From contig OZ199840.1 in assembly GCA_964304625.1 (NCBI GenBank), positions 5,642,001-5,706,000 on the forward strand: 64,000 bases of DNA. Reading direction: 5' to 3'. Shown piece by piece: positions 12,436 through 23,622 of the stretch (position 1 is the stretch's first letter; every line of letters begins with the position of its first letter). A program made the position numbers and the translations under genes. The notes below the pieces were generated by a model. That model had not been told where the DNA came from. It made no database searches and worked only from the letters and a program-made list of their open reading frames with translations. Source of the DNA: Kudoa neothunni (taxonomy: Eukaryota > Cnidaria).

Positions 12436-14369
12436 ATGGAAAGCACTCCACCATCCACCCCGCAAAGAGGTAATAAGATACACAATAAGATTTTGCGTCA
12501 AAAACCATCATACCAATATATTTAATTTGTTGGAATTGGATAATTCATGGAATAATAATAAAAATAATAATAGTGGCTGGGTAAAGCCGCATCTGCTTTT
12601 ACTATTGTTATTACTAGTAGAATTGTTCAATAATTTTAGGTGAGAAGAGAAATAGCAATGGGATCAACCAACTCGGGGGAATGTTCGTGAATGGTAGACC
12701 ACTACCTACGACTACTAGAATAGAAATAGTTCAAATGGCTTTGAATGGTGTTCGTGCTTGTGATATTTCGAGAAAGTTGCGAGTCTCACATGGATGTGTT
12801 TCGAAAATCCTAGACAAATACTACGAGACTGGCTCGATTCTGCCAGGTCTTATAGGTGGTAGTAAACCAAAGGTAATCGCATAATCGCATGAATGATTGG
12901 TTCACTTTACACCCAACCAACTATGCTAGATTTGTTACGCAAACACACACACACACACACACTTACTTTCTTACTTACTTACTTACTTACTTATTTGCTT
13001 ATTTGCTTTTACATAGGTGGCCACAGATGGAGTTGTCAAAAAAATTCTTCATTACAAGTGCGAAATGCCTACCATATTTGCGTGGGAAATCCGAGAAAGA
13101 TTGCTCAAGGAGAAAATCTGTTCCAAGGACAATGTGCCAAGTATCAGCTCAATCAACCGAATTGTGAGAACAAGACTATCTCGAATCAAAAATGATAGCA
13201 AGTCAGGCGGCAGCGGAAATAATAATTTCGGATGCTCAATCGTCCCCAACCAGCACCACCCCTCTAAATTGTACCCCGCACAGTTAATGCCTGATAACGA
13301 ATTTTTCACTAACCAACAACTTCTCAATAATATATGTGTCAGCGGATTTAATTCCAACAACGGAGACACTTTTAGTCAACCTTATCAAGGTAGCTGTTAT
13401 AATTACATCCACATGAACAACGATCCAATGTACATAAACATGGCCGCTGGGCACCCGTTGCCACCCACCCAACAGTCAACATTATCTTTCTATCACCCCA
13501 CCCCATCGGCAACCATCCAAATGGATTCCAATAAACAAACATTTGAATCTAACAAGTTTGTGTGCTGTTTTCGGTATTTCTTGTCTATTTTGAATTTAGT
13601 TTTAATGCCCAACAATTTCCACCCATGAATAGAAGCCGTTTTGTTGTCCAAAATAACTTCGATCCCAATCAAAATCACGTAAACTTATTCTATTTTTAAT
13701 AGCTTTATGTAACGGAATGTATAATAAATACCTACCAACGAATATAGTTAAACCCATATGGAGATGGATGTCGAAATGGTGACAATGCTATTGGCAATAA
13801 TAAAAAATCTCAAAACAACACATTCAACGATAATAGTTTTATTCAATTAATATTCCAGATAACAATAGTATTATTTAGTGAAGTTTTTGCCATTTTAAGC
13901 ATGTAATTATTTAGATTACTCTGGTGGAGCTGTTACGAACAGTTTCCCCTACGATAACAGAAATTATTTTTATTGTAACGATGACAGGTCTACAAATAGA
14001 ACCGATTTCAATAATATCAACCCACCTCAAATAATCCCTTTTCCCATATATGAGACCATGAACAATCAAAACCTCCGTAATCGCATATAAATTATGTTAA
14101 CCCTTCTACATAATACCTATTTAGAACTACCAAGCAACATCAACTACAATACAATAAACAACTTTAGCGGTTCTTATAGTTTGTCAGGTATTATCTCTTA
14201 TTTAAAAAATACTGGAAGATCTGTTATTTTCCTTTTAGATATCTCGTTGAATCAATCCACGGTTGCTAGTGAAAATGATATCCATCCGATTTCTAACCAA
14301 AATCGATCGTCTTTTCCTGTGTTCAACACCGATTCATTGGCCATCAAACACGATCATTCGTCTCTCTAG
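12436..14369 (+). CDS. PAX: Pax transcription factor, paired domain without homeodomain
   Basis: Sequence-specific DNA-binding regulator of the Pax family. Exons 12436-12469, 12640-12872, 13017-13555, 13600-13678, 13748-13835, 13915-14076, 14125-14187 and 14239-14369 join in frame with GT-AG introns to 442 residues. Residues about 19-147 form a complete paired domain: PAI part with [26 protein letters not shown] and YYETGSI.PG.IGGSKPK, then RED part with [13 protein letters not shown] and [13 protein letters not shown]. One intron falls exactly in the PAI-RED linker (SKPK/VATD). The remaining 295 residues are rich in Asn, Ser, Pro, Gln and Tyr, like a transactivation tail. No homeodomain and no octapeptide are visible. 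The exon 5-6 junction is the least certain. Confidence 0.92.
12943..13010. repeat. Microsatellites (CA)n and (CTTA)n in a Pax intron
   Basis: About ten CA units are followed directly by several CTTA units and related T-rich units. They make up much of the 144-nt intron that separates the two halves of the paired domain. Confidence 0.9.
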
Positions 14370-17118
14370 CACATCAGTAGGATGGGATGTGACTTTTATT
14401 AACTGATATGTGGTTTCACGCAACTATTGCTTTACTATATTTTGCACACATTTTCATTGACTCTATTTTAATTTCTTTAACTCTGGCGTATATTAAATTC
14501 CTTAATTGGCTTTATGATATCCAAATATTATATCTAGGGTAGAAAAAGATTTAAAGTTATATTATTTATATTTAATCCTAAAATACATGAGAAATGAAGT
14601 TACATGAATACTAAGAGATGATTACTTTTGTCATTTCATATTGTTATATGAGACAATTAAAATAAAAATATTAAAAGCAGATAATTCATTGAAAGACATT
14701 ATTTCGTTTACCTATAGAAATTAAACATAAAAAACTTTTATAATAATATTAGGTATAAGTATTTCATTGAATGCACGATGATAAAATATATATAGTCTAA
14801 GATCGATCCTCTTATAATAAAGTATGAAATATAAAAAAAATTATAAAGAATATTTTAGGTATCTGTTAACTTTTTAAGTAGCAAGATTACCATTATTTAG
14901 TTTTAATTGTTGATTATAGTTAAGAAGTCAATTCGTACTATGAGGAAAAATTGCTCTGTCAATAATTATTCCAATGTTTATTAAAGATTCTTCATTAAAT
15001 TTAATGTTATTTTACGTCTGACAAATCTTCCAAAGCCAAAATTAGACAAAATTCTAAATAAAGGTTTTCGATATTGGTAATAAATTACATGTTTATTTAA
15101 TTCCTTTGAATTATATTTAAGAAAAATTTAAGAAAAGATGCACAATTTTATGTATTATACTTTTGTAGAAAATAAAAAAGTGGAAGGTATTATATTGTAG
15201 TTTTACTTAAATTAATTACATTACGGATTTAATAATTTGTTTGTCATTACACACACTGCATTTATTAATGATGGATCAACAACTTTCGCAGGTAAAATTT
15301 ATGCACTTTGAGCATGCCATTTTACTTTTTTCTGCGAATATTTTGAAAAAATATAACAAAAAAATCGTTCTTAATAATGCTCTATTCTCTTAGTCCTATA
15401 AGCTATTCGATGCGTAATGCTACTAATAGCTTATTTTGAAATAAGCGTATCTTTCGCTACATATATAATTAATCAACTTATTACTCATGTTATTCCTGCA
15501 AAATATTTATAATATAGGATAATACTTGAAATTTAAAAAATATATTGAATATATATTTTTTATTAGAAGACTATTTTCCGAAGGTTATGAAATTAATTAC
15601 ACCCTAATACACTCATATTGTATCGATTTTTGGAACTTTAGAAAGTTGGCTAAATATTTTCTAATTTCTTCTATTTCTAGGGACGAGTAAATCACGGGAC
15701 ATGTTTAATTACTTAAAATCAACAAACTAATGTAAATAATATTAAAATTATTGAATTTAAAATTATAATGATAATAACCTAATCAATTGGTTATTTCGGT
15801 AATTTCTTATACTTAGTGTGATATTAAAAATAAATTAATTAGACTTAAGAAATCGTTAATTTTTAATTCATCACACAATGAGAATATGAGAAGTAAAAGA
15901 ATATTCATTACAATCCTATTTTGTTGTGATAAGGGGATTTTACTGAAAAAATATTAATTTTGTTCATAAAAAGACTAATTAACGAAGTTATAACATTGTT
16001 AAAATAGAACACAGATATTTTTACCAAGTCAAATAATCGATTCCATTTATAAATGATTATAAAAAATGCACCTTCTCTAAAATTTCCAATTCAATTCCAA
16101 GTATTGTTGGTAGTTTTCGTAAATATTCATACAATTATACTTCGTAGCCAAGGTCACCTTTTTGCTTAAATAAAATAATAATGCATAAATTTGATTAATA
16201 CTTTATTTAGAAGTGCACACAAAACATCCTGGAACTATTATGAGCATAAGCAAACAGGGTGTGCTTGAAAAATCGCTATCATTTATCTTTATAAATTAAA
16301 AATAAATGTATCAGCTGAGGTAAGGACTATTTATTTAGAATAGAAAATTATATAATTGATCAAATAAAATTATTGACTAAAGAATATTTGTAATAACTAC
16401 AAGCGGGTCAGAAAATGACCAAAAAATAATCGCTGGTTTAACATAAATAAATAAAATCCTCACCTCTATAATGTGTCTGAAAATATCGCATTGAATAAAT
16501 AATACATTGACGACATTAAAACTTTGTTTTTTCATTTCAAATGTCATAATTAAATTAATCTAATTTGTAGAGAAATAATATTTATTTTCATTTCGTCTAA
16601 AATGTTGAACATTGCACAAAGTTTTTAGCTGTTGACGTGGAAAAAATATAACAACAAATTAGATCGAAAAAAAATATCGGCATTCTGAGAATTTTGTTTT
16701 TTCTGTATTTATATACATTTATCTCGTGTTCTACATTAGAAAATCGAAATCAATGACAATTTTTCTAACTTACTGTGATTAATGACCTCATTTAACTCAA
16801 CCGTCAAAATTTATCTACAAGTAAATCCTCAATGGAAAAGTCTACGTAGAAGGTTCAACTATAATCTAAACAGTGTACTGCGATTAATAAGTATTTTCAA
16901 ATTTCATAAAATACAAATTAGCACTTCGTAGTATGCATCATGGCAAGTTTCCATGTGAACATTAATTTAATATTATACAATCTAAATAGAAAATAGCAAG
17001 GGAGCCCATTCAAACAATATATGAATATTAGGAGACTTTCACGCATTTTTCTCAATAGACGCAAATCACTAGTGTGATATATATATTTAGAGTGCGTCTT
17101 TCGATTATAACCCCAAGC
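14370..17118. other. Intergenic between Pax and minicollagen, no gene seen
   Basis: AT-rich with no supportable coding exon on either strand. A TATA-rich stretch (about 17080-17089) followed by GAGTGCG lies 30-40 bases before the minicollagen start and could be its core promoter. Confidence 0.45.
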
Positions 17119-17692
17119 ATGATGTTGAAAATATGCATTCTAGTACTAGCATTCTCATTTTATAATATCGAGTCCAATATAGGTAAATAAGTAGAATCTA
17201 TCAAATATCACTCTATCGAATATAAATTTAGGTATGTGTGGAGCCCATTGTCCAATGATATGTGCACCGCTATGTGCACCAGAATGCTGCGAAAATCCAA
17301 CCAATAATGATACATCTGAAAATACCAAAGGACCCCCTGGTTCACCTGGATCAATGGGTTTGATGGGACCTGCGGGGCCGGCAGGACCTCCTGGCCCACC
17401 TGGACCTCCAGGACCGCCAGGGCCTGTTGGAAGTCCGGGTAATGTTGGTCCAATCGGTCCAGTTGGCCCGATGGGTCCAATTGGTCCCTCGGGTCAACCA
17501 GGCTCTCAAGGTCCTCCAGGATCTCCAGGAGCTGCTGGAGCTGCTGGAACAGCAGGCACTTCGGGAAGCAATGGTGGCTCAACTTCTGGCGGTTCAACGA
17601 CAGGAACAAACAAATATTGTCCTCCAGGATGTACGCCCGGTTTGTACACTCTGTCTGCTTGCCCCAGCTTTTGCCCTATGCAATGCTGCTGA
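17119..17692 (+). CDS. NCOL: Minicollagen (nematocyst/polar capsule wall protein)
   Basis: Structural protein of the nematocyst wall, cross-linked through its cysteine-rich domains (CRDs). Exons 17119-17182 and 17232-17692 join in frame across a 49-nt intron to 174 residues. Residues 1-21 are a hydrophobic signal peptide ([12 protein letters not shown]). N-CRD at 24-41: [18 protein letters not shown], the canonical CX3CX3CX3CX3CC. An acidic linker follows, then 27 Gly-X-Y triplets (55-135), a Gly/Ser/Thr linker, and a C-CRD at 151-174 with spacing CX3CX9CX3CX3CC. The third loop is enlarged from 3 to 9 residues. The poly-proline blocks and the basic propeptide site of classical minicollagens are absent, and the collagen rod is longer than the usual 12-16 triplets of Hydra. 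GC content is much higher than its surroundings because of Gly/Pro codons. Confidence 0.95.
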
Positions 17693-18840
17693 TAAATCAC
17701 AACATCATAGAATAATGCAAATTTTAGTATTAGATTAAATGCCTATTTTCGTGTTCAAATATTGAGTTCTTTTGCTGACTTGAGATATTGAATAGATTAT
17801 ATATAAGAGAAAATTTAAAAAGTTATGAAAATTTATTCTCGCTATTCATTGGGAGAAGGCATTACCCTCCAAAAAGAATCAATGACAACCATCGTAATCT
17901 AAAAAACCTTAAATCTACACTCTCAGTTTACACCAGGTTAGAATTAAAATTAACTGTGAAAGGAATTATCCAATTAACAATTGTTTTAACGAAAATACTA
18001 TTTATTAGAATTTTCCTATCGTCTCATCATTATTGTTACATATAATTCAACTATAAAAAATTGAACCTCATCCAAAGAAAAGTGAGCTGTATAGAAATAT
18101 TGCAGGATTTATTATTCTTTGTACGAATATTTTTACTATAAATATAACTAAAATTAAACATACTATTCAATTGAATTATTATGTTTAAAGAACTTATTTC
18201 TTATATTATTATAGTATAACATTTTGTAGACGATTTCGATTATTTTCATATCGTAAACTTCATAACTTAATTATTTTTATATTTTTTCTAAACTTTATTA
18301 CTTACTTTAGTTTATAAATTTTTTCCAATAAACTCTAGATATATTTAATTATTAACACAAATATTTTAATCTAATTTTTCTAAAACCTATTTTATAAAGA
18401 ATTTCAATCTCATAAATCGAACATTTTAGTTAAAGTAAAAAATCTAACAAAGGTAATAAACTAATTTCAAAAATATTAGTACACATAATATTGAAAAATA
18501 CAGTTAGAGAGAAAATTTCGTTCTACTTTGTTTTATCAATGATAAATAACAATTATTCCTGTTCGGTTGTTGATCGAGATTTCACAGATACTTGTGTTTA
18601 AGGCGTTTTTTTGAATTCATACTCCTGAAACAATTACGCTGATATGGGATTCGCAAAGATGGAACCCTAGATAACTGGGGGTTCATTGTACATTATTTAG
18701 AGTTTGGATGCAAAGCTCTGTGTAAACATTACGATTAGTTCGGTTAAATTTGCTAACTATTTATAATCTTTGATGTTTTCCCCCCAACACCAAAAGATTA
18801 CTTAACCCTGCTCTAGAATCTTGATTAACCTTCTTAATGA
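17693..18840. other. Intergenic, no gene seen
   Basis: AT-rich. Open stretches such as that near 17788-18045 have no recognisable domain and no splice support. Confidence 0.45.
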
Positions 18841-18846
18841 CTTCAA

Positions 18847-18970
18847 ACGACGGCAGATGTATTATGGCGGGTCCCAAATCTTTAGACTGTGGAATCGTTA
18901 GGTCGCAACTTCAAGCCCGGTTCTAGACAGATAATTGCTTCTGTATCTCTATTTCGTAATGGAAATTGTG
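18847..18970 (+). repeat. SINE-like repeat, copy 1
   Basis: This stretch aligns by eye with 40686-40800: shared blocks include TTAGACTGTG/TTAGATTGTG, AGGTCGCAACTTCAA/AGGTTGTCAACTCAA, CAGATAATTGCTT/CAGATTACTGCTT and ATCTCTATT. The internal GGT.G.AACT.AA.CCC is placed like a degenerate pol III B box. It is followed within 40 bases by a (TA)n run. Confidence 0.5.
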
Positions 18971-18986
18971 GCCATTTATAAAATAA

Positions 18987-18989
<3 letters not shown>

Positions 18990-19018
<29 letters not shown>
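18990..19018. repeat. (TA)n microsatellite
   Basis: About 14 uninterrupted TA units directly downstream of SINE-like copy 1, plausibly its expanded tail. Confidence 0.9.
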
Positions 19019-19020
<2 letters not shown>

Positions 19021-19134
19021 TTAACCAACAAGTACAATTTGGTCCAATTATAAAATAGAATCTTTGGAGTTGTACTAGGCAATAAAAATTAGAACGCTCC
19101 AGAAAACCAAACCTCTTAATTTTTGAAAGGATTC

Positions 19135-19250
19135 GGTTTGGCCTAGTGGTCATCTGGTTAAGATAATGATTAGTATGTTAAATACGCCCGCTGTCATAGG
19201 TCAGAGAAAAATAGAGCAGGGGTTAAACGCAACTGAATCGTAGCTTATAA
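19135..19250. repeat. Possible second SINE-like fragment
   Basis: GGCCTAGTGGTCATCTGGTT looks like a tRNA-type A-box region (compare TAGTGGT) and a GTCATAGGTCAGAG block follows. No second copy was found in the window, so this is tentative. Confidence 0.25.
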
Positions 19251-19389
19251 TTCAGCGTTAATTTAGACGAACTTTCAAACAAATGTTCTTTTTTATGAAC
19301 GATTAAGTTATCAAAAATAAAAATTCTTGTCGTCAAATAATAATAACAATAATAATATGAAAGCTAAACAAGATAGGTGGCAGTAAATG

Positions 19390-20393
19390 CTATCGTTGTT
19401 TGTTTTCCTTCTCCAGCTGAACCATACGGCGAATATCATTCTCACCCCAATCATATGACCTTGTTATGCCAAGCGATTGCATTATTTCTTCATGAGGAAA
19501 TTTTAACGAGGGTACGTAACTATTCGAAAGGGCGTCACTTGGAAGAGTGTCGTGTGTTCCAGCTTCCAAAGACAAATAAAAACACATCTCCATAGGAACT
19601 GCTTACTTTTAGTCATAAAACAATTGTAAAATCTCTTCCCAAGACGGTTGTTATAAGGTTTTGGAATGATTGTACCACTTAGCTTGGAAACTCGTATCAT
19701 TTCTCCATTTTCATCTTTTTCCATAGTTATCCTGGTAGGAATTCTAGATATCCCACAATTCAAAGACTTGAAAAAACCAAAGAGAGTACCTAGCAACTGG
19801 ATCAATTAGAAGAAACATTCGAGGATCATAAAACGTTTCGTGAGCTCGATAGACTGTTTCATCGTCGACGGTGGTACTCAAAAAAGTCTAGATTTGAGTG
19901 CAATTATCAGCACTTGGATACACTCACAAATATTATACATTATCCGAATCGAACACTGAAACTGACACGTTTGCTCGATTGCAATAAACAGTTCGAATCA
20001 CATATTCTTTATTGGGAATTATTCCTTTAATTTTATCAATATTTCTCCATTTGGGATCGATCATCACCTAACAACAAATTCATAATAAAAATTAGTTTCA
20101 ATTATCTAAGTTTATTTAAAGAAAATTTATCAACTTATATCACTGATTTGTCCACATACTTTATCGCCTACATACAAATATTTCAATATATTGAATCTTT
20201 TTCTAACTTCCAGCATCGATTGGACGGGCTCAGCTGGTCTAGGATACTGGTTGTTTTTCATTTTATTAATCGCATCCAGTATTCTCAAAAAGTGATATCG
20301 GTAGACTTTACTCATTTCGTGGGGAAAAACAAAATTTAACCGAAAAACGTGTAAGTTGTGCATGCGCGGAGTCGCCATTATTTTTTGTTGCAT
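19390..20393 (-). CDS. MRPL24: Mitochondrial large-subunit ribosomal protein L24 (uL24m)
   Basis: Component of the mitochondrial 39S ribosomal subunit. Exons 20393-20160, 20067-19939, 19887-19790, 19743-19646 and 19598-19390 join in frame to 255 residues (human 216). Exon 1 to 2 contains the KOW-type entry YVGDKVMIDPKWRNIDKIKG. Exon 3 carries FLLIDPVARIP, matching the VDPMDRKP region of human L24. Exon 4 ends MIRVSKLSGTIIPKP, almost identical to the signature VRVSTRSGRIIPKP. Exon 5 has LPSDALSNSYVPSL and EEIMQSLGI, matching LERTYVPCL and EEVMEAMGI. The donor of the last intron (GTCTTG) is non-optimal; it was chosen because it gives the family spacing. The gene is head to head with the Cox18-like gene. 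The second ATG (MATPRMHN) is an alternative start. Confidence 0.87.
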
Positions 20394-20588
20394 GATAAAA
20401 TTCCAACATTGAGGTCGATTCTCTTACACCACATCATTAACTATTTTATTTTATTCAAAAATTGTAATATATTTAGACATTATTTATTAAATAACATTCA
20501 AATTTAAAAGTCGGTTGGTATCGACATATTTCGCCATATAAGTATTAAAACGTTTTTTTAAGATTGTAGGTTGTATAGAAAAAAATTA
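20394..20588. promoter_or_regulatory. Candidate bidirectional promoter of two mitochondrial genes
   Basis: Only 195 bases separate the start codons of the divergent L24 and Cox18-like genes, so both promoters must sit here or inside first exons. The sequence is AT-rich with no clear shared motif visible by eye. Confidence 0.5.
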
Positions 20589-21800
20589 ATGAGCACGAGT
20601 AGAATTTTAAGGAGTTTGAAAAATTTGAAAAACACTTATACTTTGAATTTGCTCAATAATAGACGGATAGGAATATCGTGTGGAGCAGTGTTTTACACAA
20701 CTATGTTGGGATTTTCATCAAGAGAAATAACAAAATTTATTTTATGTGATACGGAACCTATTCCATCAAATGTGAGCATACTAAGAAGTGTAAGTAATTG
20801 AAAATCCATGTATAGAGTGATAAGGAAGAATTTTCATTGAAAAAACTACTGGCAAAATGTTAACAAATTCATCCCTAAATGGATTAAAAAATTTGAAAGT
20901 ATCAAATTTATTGAAAGGCACGCCCAAAGTCTACTGAATGCTTTCCATATGGCTGATCTTCCCGGCGTACTTTCCATACCGCTGTTATTGATCTGCACTT
21001 CTTTGATCGATCTTTGCAGTTGGTACGTGTGTATGACGCCTCGTTTTAGATTTTTCAATTACTTAAGATGTGACACATATAGATTGTCACTATAAATCCG
21101 CACAACATATGGCTGTTGTTCGCGATCAATTTGTAAAAGATTACTATAAGGGCAAGATTCCTAAAAGCTCGCCGTTTGACCCTAAAAATTTTTGGATACG
21201 ATTCAACAAAGATGTCATTTCATGTCGAATTATTGTAATTATGTCGTCTTCAGAATAAATCCAAATTATATGATTATTTGCCTATTGACTGTAGTTGATG
21301 GCATTGATTCTATGCCAAGTGTATTTGATGAGTATGTCACTAATGATATTATCATTGGGAGAAGATCGAGTGATCAAAAATCCATATGATGAGGAAGAAA
21401 TGGAAGCTTCGAAGAATGGCTTGAAAGAGAAGCGACCCTCCCAAATATTATGGAGTATCAACAATTCCGATGATTACACTTGTGTGGCTGTTGCAGTTAT
21501 TTTCTCATTGCCAGCTGTAATCTGGTATTTACTGCTGTGGTTTGGAACTTTTATCTTTAGCTAATCAAAAGAGATCCTCGAAGCGTTATCATATTCCCTA
21601 TGGCATATGCGATTGCGTTGATTGGCAACCAAATTCCAATTGGTTACAGTTTGATAGGTCTCGCTTGGATGGCTAGTGTGTATATAAATATGAAATTTGC
21701 GAATGTTTTTTGGTTGTCTCGTGTACTCAACAAGGAACAACTTTCTAATCTTGAAAGATTATATCGAGGTGATTTAATCAATAGTAAAAACAACTTTTGA
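20589..21800 (+). CDS. COX18: Oxa1/YidC-family mitochondrial insertase, Cox18-like
   Basis: Likely inserts cytochrome oxidase subunit segments into the inner mitochondrial membrane. Exons 20589-20789, 20816-21030, 21083-21213, 21254-21293, 21320-21536 and 21572-21800 give about 343 residues (human COX18: 333). Visible family features: SLLNAFHMADLPGVLSI, matching the gLPWW.SI first membrane segment; a hydrophilic Lys-rich hairpin; LPIDCMYLMSMSLMIL (second segment); ILWSINNSDDYTCVAVAVIF, matching WFPDLT.PDSTWILPI; and QIPIGYSLIGLAWMASV, matching the last core helix. The N-terminus is basic with no acidic residue until about residue 49, as expected for mitochondrial import. Two introns are only 26 nt. 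Exon 2 keeps frame only if its A run at 20840-20845 is read one base shorter, so a sequencing error or a real frameshift is present. The subfamily (Cox18 rather than Oxa1) is inferred from length. Confidence 0.68.
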
Positions 21801-22010
21801 TTAATTTTTTAGGTCATTACGAACGTATTGCGAATATTCATCGACTCAAAAAATAACTCATTTTATCAAATTGTAGAAACTAATATATTTTTATGTTTAA
21901 TTCTAATTTTTTTATTTTCGTATTTTTTTAATTTAAAGGAGCATTGAGAATACTCCCAGTGCAGGCAGTAAATCTCGAAAATAGTAATAGCAGTATAGTT
22001 GAGAGAAGCA
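21801..22010. other. Convergent 3' intergenic region
   Basis: 210 bases between the stops of the Cox18-like gene and the phospholipase gene; both 3' UTRs must terminate here. No repeat or exon is seen. Confidence 0.5.
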
Positions 22011-23622
22011 TTAGAGGCTGGCGAGATAAGATTCCAACAAATCCATGGTCTCTTTGCTTTTCAGAATATTTTTATGACCCACTTGATGTATTACTTCTAC
22101 TTTGGTGGGGTAGTTGGTGATTTTTTTCGCAATTTCTACGCATGATTTCAACTCCGCCTTAGTAAGTGTACCATCCCCGTCACCATACTCTATATCGTCT
22201 TCAACCAATGAATAGTCCTCAGTTATCGATACTTTATTGACGGTTGTTTTCCCCAAACTGTAAATACAGAAAAATGGAACATTCACCGGTTTGTCAAACC
22301 AGATATCTCTTATGTTCATTTGTCTGATCTTCTCATCAGCAAATCCAATAACTTTTTTCTGAATTTCAGTGATATTTCTAATGGTGTAAACTTTGTCCTT
22401 CATTTCGGCTAATACCTAAGTAATAAAGGTAGAAATAAAGGTAGAAATAAAGGTAGAAATAAAAGTAGAAATAAAAGTAGAAATAAAAGTAGAAATAAAA
22501 GTGGTAGTTGAAATGCATATTATTTGAATGAATGTAAATATTTAGTCACTCTATCGGGTCCAAAGTATGATTTGCTCGGCAAAAGGTAATATAATGATGG
22601 AAATGTCCCCAGAAGTTCGGCAATATTCTTTAAACCAACAAATATCTTAGCTGGTGCCAAACTGGAGTAACCGAATGTTCTTGAAATAAATGCCTGAATT
22701 GAACCTGCTAATGCACCATTCAGCGATATCCAACTTGCGATATGGGTGTCTTTCCAGCTTTGATCTTGCTCGGTCAGAAACCAATGCATCAATGAACTGC
22801 CCATGCTATGTGAGACAAGCACAACCTTTTTGTTGTTTTTCTTGTAGGCTTCCTCAATAAGGTTTTTAAGCATACGGAAAAAATAACGTCTGTAGTTTGT
22901 AGCTAGAATCAGGTGATTAGTTTGGTTTCAGAATAAATAGCAATGTTTTACTTGGCAGTTTTCTAAAATCATAAGGAGCTCCAAATAGATCCTTCATATT
23001 TTCGTAACCCTTCTCTTTTAGAAAATCAATGATCTTGTTGAAATATCCCAAAATATCAAAGTGTGTCTCGTCAAGTGAATAAACTGTCTTTGTGTGGCCA
23101 AAAAATGCGGATGAAATGTATGCACCAGTGTTGTCTTCCATTTGTTTGCTGGTAACGTTATAATCTAGTCTATTTCGATTAACATACACATGAAAAAGAT
23201 ACAACAACAAAATATGTATTTCCTTGAAAAATTACTTAAACCAATGGAAAAAACAATCTTTGGGAATCAAATCTTTAAAACGAACCCATATCAAATGGAG
23301 ATTTGTACGATCTGGGCAGTGAGATGGCACCCAAGGTCCTGGTCCAAGTTTTCCATAAAGTCGACTTCCAAACAATCCCGGTACTAACAAAAATACCAAA
23401 ATTATCACATCATATGTAACATTTTGAGATCGAACCTAAAATAATCGGGTTCTTTGTTGGTGATCTTTTGGCGATGTCGGCTCGTCTGTCATTTTCTACA
23501 CGAACACGTAGATCTACCCCATGGAGGACTATTCAAGGGAGTATTAGAAATGAGAACCAAAAATTCAAATTTTTCGTACTGATAAGAATAAAAATGTATT
23601 TTATAGTCGATCCTTTCAACAT
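22011..23622 (-). CDS. PLA2G15: Lysosomal phospholipase A2/LCAT-family enzyme
   Basis: Acyl-ester hydrolase/transacylase of phospholipids, secretory or lysosomal. Exons 23622-23580, 23528-23436, 23383-23236, 23169-22952, 22902-22550 and 22415-22011 join in frame to 419 residues (human PLA2G15: 412). The N-terminus is a signal peptide (KYIFILIILHG). NPIILVPGLFGSRLYGKL is the conserved oxyanion-side opening, WVPSHCPDRTN lies in the lid, and DLFGAPYDFR matches RGAPYDWR. The nucleophile is Ser200 in VVLVSHSMGS, the acid lies in GDGDGT (Asp364 or Asp366), and the base is His399 in QVGHKNIL. The triad is therefore complete and the gene looks functional. A 12-base tandem repeat occupies the last intron. 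PLA2G15 versus LCAT cannot be told apart with certainty here. Confidence 0.9.
22427..22503. repeat. 12-bp minisatellite in a phospholipase intron
   Basis: TAAAGGTAGAAA repeats three times and then TAAAAGTAGAAA about four times, with one G/A difference separating the two blocks. Read on the gene's strand it forms a T/C-rich tract that runs up to the acceptor of the last intron. Confidence 0.9.

Noticed and set aside
17208-17738. Long open frames on both strands overlapping the minicollagen
   Set aside because: They are shadows produced by the Gly/Pro-rich codons; only the + frame has signal peptide, CRDs and collagen triplets.
19599-19645. A 23-nt intron in MRPL24 instead of the 47-nt one
   Set aside because: Both keep frame, but the 47-nt intron gives the family spacing between IIPKP and YVP, so the shorter one is not claimed.
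22427-22503. Short regularly spaced repeats that could suggest a CRISPR array
   Set aside because: Units are directly adjacent 12-mers without spacers, inside an intron of a eukaryotic gene; it is a minisatellite.
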